From Camellia lanceoleosa (lineage: Eukaryota; Streptophyta; Magnoliopsida; Ericales; Theaceae): DNA of 64,000 bases. A model generated the notes under the pieces. The model was not told the DNA's origin, ran no database searches, and worked only from the letters and a program-made list of their open reading frames with translations. Made by a program: the position numbers and the translations under genes. Each line of letters begins with the position of its first letter. Within the stretch, counting starts at the first letter, position 1. The stretch is from positions 102,958,182 to 103,022,181 of the forward strand of contig CM045761.1 of NCBI GenBank assembly GCA_025200525.1, in the 5' to 3' direction. Below are positions 57,673 through 64,000 of this stretch, piece after piece.

Positions 57673-57813
57673 CCAATTTTGGGGCAATACATTACACACT
57701 TGGTAGTCGGCCGTTCGCATTTGGCAGTCGACAGTTCACATATTTTTGCACGCTGTCATTTTACCAAAGTTGAATCTACCCCAAAATTGTGTAATGTATT
57801 GCCCCAAAATTGG
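57673..57813 (+). repeat. 25-bp perfect inverted repeat
   Basis: CCAATTTTGGGGCAATACAT.. at 57673-57697 is the exact reverse complement of 57789-57813, with a 91-base loop. Further copies of AATGTATTGCCCCAA (57881) and GGGCAATGGGGCAAG (57900, 57957) lie to the right. Confidence 0.85.
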
Positions 57814-58224
57814 TCCTTCCGACTAATGTGTAATGTATAATGTATTGTACTGCCCCAACGCCTATCATTGCAATGTATTGCCCCAATATATTACACACTA
57901 GGGCAATGGGGCAAGACCAATTTGCATTCCTTCTGACTAATGCCTATCATTTGAAAGCAATGGGGCAAGTCTACATTGGACTAAACGCAAACCGAACAAT
58001 GCTAATTGGCCCAAAATTTACTCGGTAATTAAATAGTTGGCCCAATATCTACTTGGCCATTCCTTACAAGTGGAGCAATATTCTTTGTGATTAACACGTC
58101 TACCTCATTCGGTACTGGCCATCACTGACACATGAGGCATTATTCAAAGTCCTTGCCATATTGGTACTTGGTTGCCACTTAAAATCAGTAAAAGTCTCCA
58201 AGTACAGTGTCATCTTCGCACTGG

Positions 58225-58625
58225 ACACAGAGCGGCATCAGCAAAGGCCTACACCTACGCCTGGAGGTTAGAATACCGTGGCCTACACCCATGCCCGGAG
58301 GTTAGAATATTGCGGCCTACACCTACGCCCAGAGGTTAGAATACCACGGCCTACACCCTCATCTGGGGGTTATAATACCGCAGGTCTACACCCTCATACA
58401 GTGGTAATAATACCATGGTCCATTTTTTGGCTGATATATCTACTTTATTTAATCTGCCTTCTTTGGTTCAGGCAATCATTTCCATGCTCAGCATATAGAA
58501 ATATTTTTAGCTCGGCACGAAAGTTCATATTTGGAAGCAATCTTTGCACCCGGCAATATACTACACCCTTGCCCGAGATTAATACCGCGGCCTACACCCC
58601 TGCCCGGGGATTATAATTCTGTGGC
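58225..58625 (+). repeat. GCGGCCTACACCYACGCCCG tandem repeat
   Basis: Eight or so units of 38-42 bases built on CGGCCTACACC..GCCCGGAGGTTAGAATAC, interrupted between 58430 and 58550 by unique sequence and ending with two shorter units near 58560 and 58590. Confidence 0.75.
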
Positions 58626-58860
58626 CCACAATTATAGAGATAGTATTACTCACTAGGCTTTAGCTCACATCTCTCCTTTATATACATATATTCGTACATA
58701 CATTCATATATACATGTATTCATCCAGCCACTCATTCATTTATGTTATTCATTTATCAAATGTATTCTTTGTCAAAGACCTAACATCTATTTAAACAGCA
58801 TAACTTGGCAATAAAAACTCTCATTCCTTCTACCAAAGACAATGAAGGTTTTGACGAAAT

Positions 58861-59193
58861 TATGGGAGCCAAAAAATAATATATATCAACTTATTGGGCT
58901 AACCCAAACGAGGCTTGCCAAGGGGCCAACTATTGGGCTTATTTCGCCCACCTTCATCTATAAAAGAAAGGCACCTCATGGCATATAGGTATGATCTTTC
59001 TCTGCACTTCACACAGAACACTCTTGACTATCTATACTCTTCATTCATGGATTCTAGCTTCATCATCGGAGTGTCCCCGGCAGGTAACCCCGGTTGAGTG
59101 GTATCAACCGTATTTATCTCTTGTAGGTTCGTGGAACTATCTTTGTTGAATCTCACCAACAACCCATGTGAGGGGATGTTTCATTGCCTCACA
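58861..59193 (+). repeat. right LTR of the non-coding element
   Basis: TATGGGAGCCAAAAAATAAT (second base mutated) to TGCCTCACA. TATA box CTATAAAAG at 58958-58966. Partner of 54184-54516. Confidence 0.9.
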
Positions 59194-59198
59194 CTGTT

Positions 59199-60160
59199 GT
59201 TAGCCAGTGGCAAATACGCTTCCCTGCTGCCTTGAAAGTCCATAACACATATACGAAGCATGTCTTCTAAGGTCTGAATAGTCTTTTCAGTTTGCCCATC
59301 AGTTTGTGGATGAAATGCTGTAGTAAATCTCAATTCTGTTCCCATTGCATCCTGTAGACTATGCCAAAATCTAAAAACAAATTTAGGATCTTTATCTGAT
59401 ACAATGGACATAGGAACCCCATGCAGTCAAATAATTTTATCAATGTAGATAGTAGCAAGTCTATATGCAATAAAAGAAGTCTTTACAGTAAGAAAATGAG
59501 CAAACTTAGTCAGTTTATCAACTATAACCCAAATAGAGCCCATACCTCTAGGTATTTGAGGTAGGCCAACAACGAAGTCCATGGTGATATGTTCCAATTT
59601 CCATTCCAGAATAGGGAGAGACTAAAGCAAGCCTGCTGGTTTCTGATGCTTTGCTTTCACTTGTTGACATTGGAAGCACTTAGAATTGAAGTCGACAATC
59701 TATCTTTTCATGTTGGGCCACCAATATACTAACTTTAAATCTTGGTACATTTTAGTTTTTCCTGGATGCATGGAAAACACTGACTTGTGAGCTTCCTCCA
59801 AAATTTTCCTTTTTAAATCTGTATCGTTAGGAATACAAAACCTCCCTTGAAATTTCAACACGGAATCTTAAACTGTGAACCCTAGTTTAGGCTTGGTGTC
59901 AAATTCATCATAAATCTTCTTCAAAAACTCATTATTCTTTTGCTTTTGTTTGATTTTTTCAATAATTACAGGCTGTGAAGAATTGCAGCTATCAAGCAAT
60001 CTGGTTCAAAAGATACCACTTTAATTTCAAGTCGTTCAAACTCTAATAGCAATTCTTTTTGATCTATAAGCAAACAAGCTAGATTTCCCACATTCTTTCT
60101 ACCAAGTGTGCGTCTACTACAATGTTGGCTTTGCCCAGGTGGTAGTGAATCTATAGTCCT
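59199..60160 (-). pseudogene. integrase zinc domain and core of M
   Basis: Continues the integrase interrupted at 54184. The clearest piece is 59411-59181: MSIVSDKDPKFVFRFWHSLQ (second catalytic Asp) and FHPQTDGQTEKTIQTLEDML (Glu). The catalytic first Asp region (about 59540-59590) and the HHCC zinc domain (about 59640-59790) are recognisable by nucleotide alignment with L and I, but stand in mixed frames. Pre-integrase reaches to about 60160. Decayed but largely complete in length. Confidence 0.75.
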
Positions 60161-60173
60161 TGGTCAGTTCAAG

Positions 60174-61427
60174 CTAGCGTCTTTGTTGCATGTTCAATTC
60201 CTTTTGTGTGAAAAAGTACTTTAAGCTTTTATGATCAGTGTACACTTCACATTTGGTTCCATACATGTAGTGACGCAATATTTTCAATGCAAACACAACC
60301 GCAGCAAGTTCTAAGTCGTGTGTTGGATAGTTTTTCTCATGTAGTCTTAGTTGTCGGGAGGCATAGGCAATCACCCTGCCATTCTGCATTAAAACACAAC
60401 CCAAACCCTTATAAGATGCATCACTATAAATCATAAATCCTTCCGTACCTGAGGGTATATTAAGGATTGGAGCTGTAGTCAATCTTGTCTTTAGGTCTTG
60501 AAATGCAGATTCTCTTTGGTCTATCCATTCAAACAGTTCTCTTTTCCAAGTCAATTGGGTCAATGGCACTGCAATCTTTGAGAAATCTTTAACAAACCTC
60601 CAATAATAACTAGTCAGCCCCATAAAACTGTGAACTTCTGTCGCATTAGCCGAAGTAGGCCAACCAATAATTGCTTCGATTTTCTGAGGATCACTTGAGA
60701 TACCATTTCTATTAATAACATGCCCCAAAAACGTTATTTCATCAAGCCAAAACTCACACTTCTTTAATTCCCCATACAGTTGCTTTTCCCTAAGTGTTTG
60801 AAGAGTCATTTTCAAATGTTGTTCATTCTCCTCTTTACTTTTCGAATAAATCAAAATGTCATCAATGAACACAACAACAAAGTCATCTAGGAAAGGTTTG
60901 AAAATCCTGTTCATCAAATCCATAAATGATGCAGGCGCATCAGTGACTCTGAAAGACATGACTAAAAACTCATAATGTCCATACCTGGTTCAGAAAGCAG
61001 TCTTTTCAATATCTTCAGCCCTCACTTTCAACTGATGATAGCCTGATCTCAAATCAATTTTTGAAAATACCTGGCCCCCCTACAACTGGTCAAATAAAAC
61101 ATCAATACGTGGCAATGGATATTTATTCTTCATTGTTACCTTATTGAGTTTTCTGTAATCAATACTTAGTCGGAAGGTCCCATCTTTCTTCTTCACAAAA
61201 AGAATCGACGCTCCTCACGGCGAAGTACTTGAACGAATAAATCCCTTATTATGCAATTCCTGCAACTGAGTTTTCAATTCTTTCATTTCAATAGTGGACA
61301 TACGGTAGGGAGTTTTAGAAATTGGTTGTGTGCCCGATATTATGTCAATTGTAAATTCAATCTCTCTATCAATAAGTTAGCTAGGTAATTCATCCGGAAA
61401 CACATCAGGAAAATCTCTCACCGCTGA
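60174..61427 (-). pseudogene. reverse transcriptase and RNase H of M
   Basis: The 261-codon frame (60959-60174) starts [20 protein letters not shown], has the catalytic [12 protein letters not shown] (Asp pair near residue 41), [48 protein letters not shown], and RNase H with [34 protein letters not shown] and [20 protein letters not shown]. Upstream to 61427, RT fingers ([47 protein letters not shown]) are visible with stops after ELPS, STSP, FDQL and [11 protein letters not shown] for FGLTNAPA is a mild divergence. It ends where the Tat LTR begins at 61428. Confidence 0.88.
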
Positions 61428-63301
61428 TGTAGCTTGCTTTTCGTGCTCCTTTTGAATACGACTAGCTCCATAGTTTGAACTCCCGTGGTTCTGAATCTGA
61501 TTCTACAAGTGCAATGTGAAATAGATAAACACAGGTGAGTCAAAATCTGAAAAATCTTTTGAAAAATCAATTTTGAATCAAAATGCCAAAGATAGACTGC
61601 TTTGCGGATTTCGAGTCGCCACCTAAATATTTTTTCAAATTTAGGAAACTCGAGACTCATGCCAAAGCCCACTTATCGGTCATCCCCAAAGTGTCTCAAA
61701 TGAACTTAGGTACGAGAGGGAATGTCATGAATAATACACCTCACTTGCCAAATCAAAGATCGGCCTTTACTAATCGTGATGTGATTCTTATTTACACTAT
61801 ATGCTCTTGTTTCATTATTAGGCTAACATTACTATGTGGCCTTTTACAAGTCTGACTAATTTGAAAAAATTGAAACACTTCGCTTTCATGTTTGCTTGAA
61901 TATTGTTTTGAATATGTACCACTTGAAAAAGTGATCTCATATGTACCTTTGATCAAACTATCCCAATTTGAGCAATTAGCCTTCATCCACAGGCATTCAA
62001 GAGTTATATTAATTAAGTACTTAGCCTCATGATAATCATGCTTGACATGGCAACAATCACACGCATGCGACATGCTAAAGTAATAAGTGCTCACCTAGTA
62101 CTCCAAAGCAAGCCAAAAGAAACCAAAGGTTTAGAAAACATGCATGCTTCTAACTAATGCAACATGATTAATGCAACACATGCAAAGATGCAACTACTAG
62201 GCCCGGCTACTAGCATGGCATGTGGATTAATTTGACAGCCTATAGTTAAGCATGTATTCAACAACAATGTGAGTTAGAATGATGCGATGAGCGTAATGCA
62301 TGCAAGACAATGGATGCAGCCATGAGAAATGCTAAACAAAAATGTGATGCTCTAAACAATCCATCATAAGCAAATAAATAAAATGAAAAAAGACGTGTGG
62401 TTGGAAGACATACACATTGTTACATATTTGGCCTCGTGCAGGAGGGTCCGAATGAATGTCCTAGCTACTTAATACGAATTAACAAACTATAACAAACCAA
62501 ATGAAATAAATTAACTATACTAGCTAATTATTACAGATTAAAATTAACTAATTAATTACAACACAAGATTAATTAACTAACCTATTGCAAAATCCGAGCG
62601 GCGGTTAAAGAACCATGCATGCCAATGCGATCATCCTCCCGGAAACACCTCTGTTTTGATTCCAGAACTGCTCTACCTACAGAAAATGAACACTGCCTAG
62701 TTGAAAAAGTTGGCCGATTGGCCAGTAAAAGTGGACGGCCGTATAGAAGAGGTGGTCGGCCGGCCACTATTGTTGGTGTTGTCCTATTGCAGCAGAAAAT
62801 GAATAGAACAAAAACAGAGTGTTTTCGGGAGATTTATGTCCACCTTGCCTCTCCTTCTCATTAAACAGATTAAAAGAGGGGTAGGCTTGATGCACAAGCC
62901 ATCAATTGATGCAAACTCATTGCGTGATGACTTATGGACCAAGGTATACAATTTCAATAAATGATAATAAACGACTCATGAACTCATGAACCTCCTCCCT
63001 ATCATGATATTGATCAAGGAAAGAAGTTGACTTTGACTCTCGAACCGTTTTCATCACTAACAAGTATGAAATGACTCAAGACTCAATGGAGTCAATTAAC
63101 ATTCAATTGAACCCCAAACCATTTTATTACCTCTTTTAATTACTTTTCCATCCCTTAGTCATTTTAGTCCCAAAAAGATAGTTAAGTCCACTAATGGAGA
63201 GGAGTGTCAAACCGAGGGTCGTTTTAGGCATGAAAGGGAGATCATGTCGTTGGTAAATGAACCTCCGAAGAGATTAAACCATTAAGCACAAGGTCACTTC
63301 T
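61428..63301 (-). repeat. Tat-type LTR D, minus orientation, truncated
   Basis: + strand start TGTAGCTTGCTTTT is the reverse of the LTR end (GCTACA, as in LTR B). The AAGTCGCC..CCTAAATATTT block (61610-61635) and the TTGGAAGACATAC block (62402) run in reverse. GGCCGGCC at 62758-62765. Similarity with B runs from its end to about B position 21590, where the LTR is cut by the chromoviral LTR at 63302. The U3 and TATA part is missing. It sits in M upstream of RT; flank GCTGA (61423-61427). Confidence 0.82.
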
Positions 63302-64000
63302 TGTCACGCCCCAAATCCGCCCCTAAAAATTTGGGCATGACCCATTCGAAATGGACACCAAACCTGATAAATATTATCTATGGGGCTTGAACGGAAGCAT
63401 TTAATATCATATAATAGTATAAAATAATATCCATTGAGCTATCACTATTATGCCAGGATCACAGACAGAACATAATGCAGATAAATAAGCAATGACGTGT
63501 ATCTGGAGATAGCTAATTATATATACATATACAGACCCAGCCCTTAAGATCGGCAGATAATCTAAAACATGGGAAGATGTACAGATTATATACACATCAA
63601 ACTTCATAGACATTTAGGGTACAAATTGATAACTTAGTAAAATTCCATAACATGAGCGGTCATCTTCTAAGGGTTTAGATACTCAGGGATTGTCAACTGG
63701 GTGACGGAAGCCACAGGCTAAGGCTGACCTCCAGGTTGCGTGCCTCTGATGAGACATAAAACAAAGTGAGTCAAGCTCAGTGAATAATAGCACATAACAA
63801 TTCAATGCTCAACATGACTTATAATACATATCATGCCAAACTGCAACAAAATAGATTAATAGGACAGAATACATAAACGGAATAAATAAATAGGATAGTA
63901 TAATCCCACATTCACGTGAATCTTGTTACACTACGGTGTCGCATAAATTATCACAGGTTCGATTCTGAACCGACATAATCGTCTCGTACATGTATCAAAA
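63302..64000 (-). repeat. chromoviral LTR N, start only
   Basis: TGTCACGCCCCAAATCCGCC at 63302 matches the + strand left ends of LTRs M (TGTCACGACCCAAACCCGC), L and I, including the later CGGAAGCA word (63392). It interrupts LTR D; left flank CTTCT (63297-63301). It continues past the window end. Confidence 0.75.

Larger units (their letters stand above)
54541..58860 (+). other. interior of the non-coding element: repeats, no ORF of note
   Basis: No domain on either strand; the longest frame is 132 codons. AT-rich to 55300, including a TTATTATT run near 55195-55215. The rest is studded with TTCGGC/CTCGGC words. Holds a perfect 25-base inverted repeat (57673-57697 and 57789-57813) and a tandem repeat (58225-58625). 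No polyadenylation tail or transposase. Confidence 0.6.
54184..59193 (+). mobile_element. non-coding LTR retrotransposon (LARD-like) in M integrase
   Basis: 5010 bp, two LTRs of 333 bp (54184-54516 and 58861-59193), flanked by CTATT (54179-54183) and CTGTT (59194-59198), a one-mismatch target duplication. Its removal restores M integrase (GTGAAAACT.. to TAGCCAGTGGCAAA). The 4.3-kb interior has no gag or pol on either strand. The primer site is of the GGCGCC type used by Tat-like gypsy elements, so it was probably mobilised by a Tat partner. The LTRs differ at roughly two dozen positions by eye, so the insertion is not young. Confidence 0.88.
47136..61427 (-). mobile_element. chromovirus M, minus strand, interrupted by three insertions
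   Basis: The 3' LTR (47136-53490) is followed in element orientation by chromodomain/integrase (53502-54178), integrase (59199-60160) and RT/RNase H (60174-61427). Interruptions: solo Tat LTR (48074-51888), non-coding LTR element (54184-59193) and Tat LTR (from 61428). The element integrated into L's integrase; its left flank is CTTAC (47131-47135). The 5' half (gag, protease, 5' LTR) is not in the window or is lost. Confidence 0.85.

Noticed and set aside
1..64000. tRNA, rRNA or ordinary host genes
   Set aside because: I found no cloverleaf-like sequence or rRNA segment. The only initiator-tRNA-Met matches are primer sites next to LTRs. All recognisable proteins are of retroelements or the element-borne PMD genes.

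Overview
The window is a eudicot-type plant nuclear segment made almost entirely of nested LTR retrotransposons. Evidence for a plant: Ty3/gypsy polyproteins of the Tat/Ogre and chromovirus lineages, initiator-tRNA-Met and GGCGCC-type primer sites, plant mobile domain (PMD) genes with canonical GT-AG introns, TATA boxes and CT-rich leaders. I see no tRNA, rRNA, CRISPR array or ordinary single-copy host gene. The species cannot be named from the sequence.

Region 1 (1-18684): the 3' part of a large Tat/Ogre-type element on the + strand. It reads gag end, acidic linker ORF, protease with a G-patch motif, reverse transcriptase, RNase H plus a second (archaeal-type) RNase H, and integrase, all broken by stops and frameshifts. 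After pol comes a very long 3' region carrying two antisense, intron-containing PMD genes (8371-7089 and 13037-9687), each with its own TATA promoter, and an 81-bp tandem array lying in an intron of the second. A long 3' LTR follows (about 14529-18684).

Region 2 (18685-25444): the 3' end of an older Tat element (3' UTR minisatellites, PPT, 3' LTR 20413-23701), abutting a decayed chromoviral gag (H, minus strand).

Region 3 (25445-36115): a full-length, fairly young chromovirus (I, minus strand, 10.7 kb, LTRs 2601/2607 bp, TSD AAGTT). It is inserted in the leader of its older relative H, whose 5' LTR resumes at 36278.

Region 4 (37390-47135): a decayed chromovirus J (+ strand, 3' LTR 40078-42436), a copia gag relic, a possible Tat LTR fragment, and the 3' LTR and integrase of chromovirus L (minus strand).

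Region 5 (47136-64000): chromovirus M (minus strand) inserted in L's integrase. M was later hit by a Tat solo LTR (48074-51888, TSD CATTC) in its own LTR, by a 5.0-kb non-coding LTR element (54184-59193, TSD CTATT/CTGTT) in its integrase, and by a minus-strand Tat LTR (from 61428) upstream of RT. That Tat LTR is in turn cut by another chromoviral LTR starting at 63302.

The strongest unusual signals are the pair of antisense PMD genes carried by a retrotransposon; a GGCCGG-rich module upstream of TATA boxes in both Tat LTRs and the antisense PMD promoters; and LTR modules at fixed positions whose repeat motif differs between related LTRs. All identities, boundaries and counts here were read by eye, without database searches.
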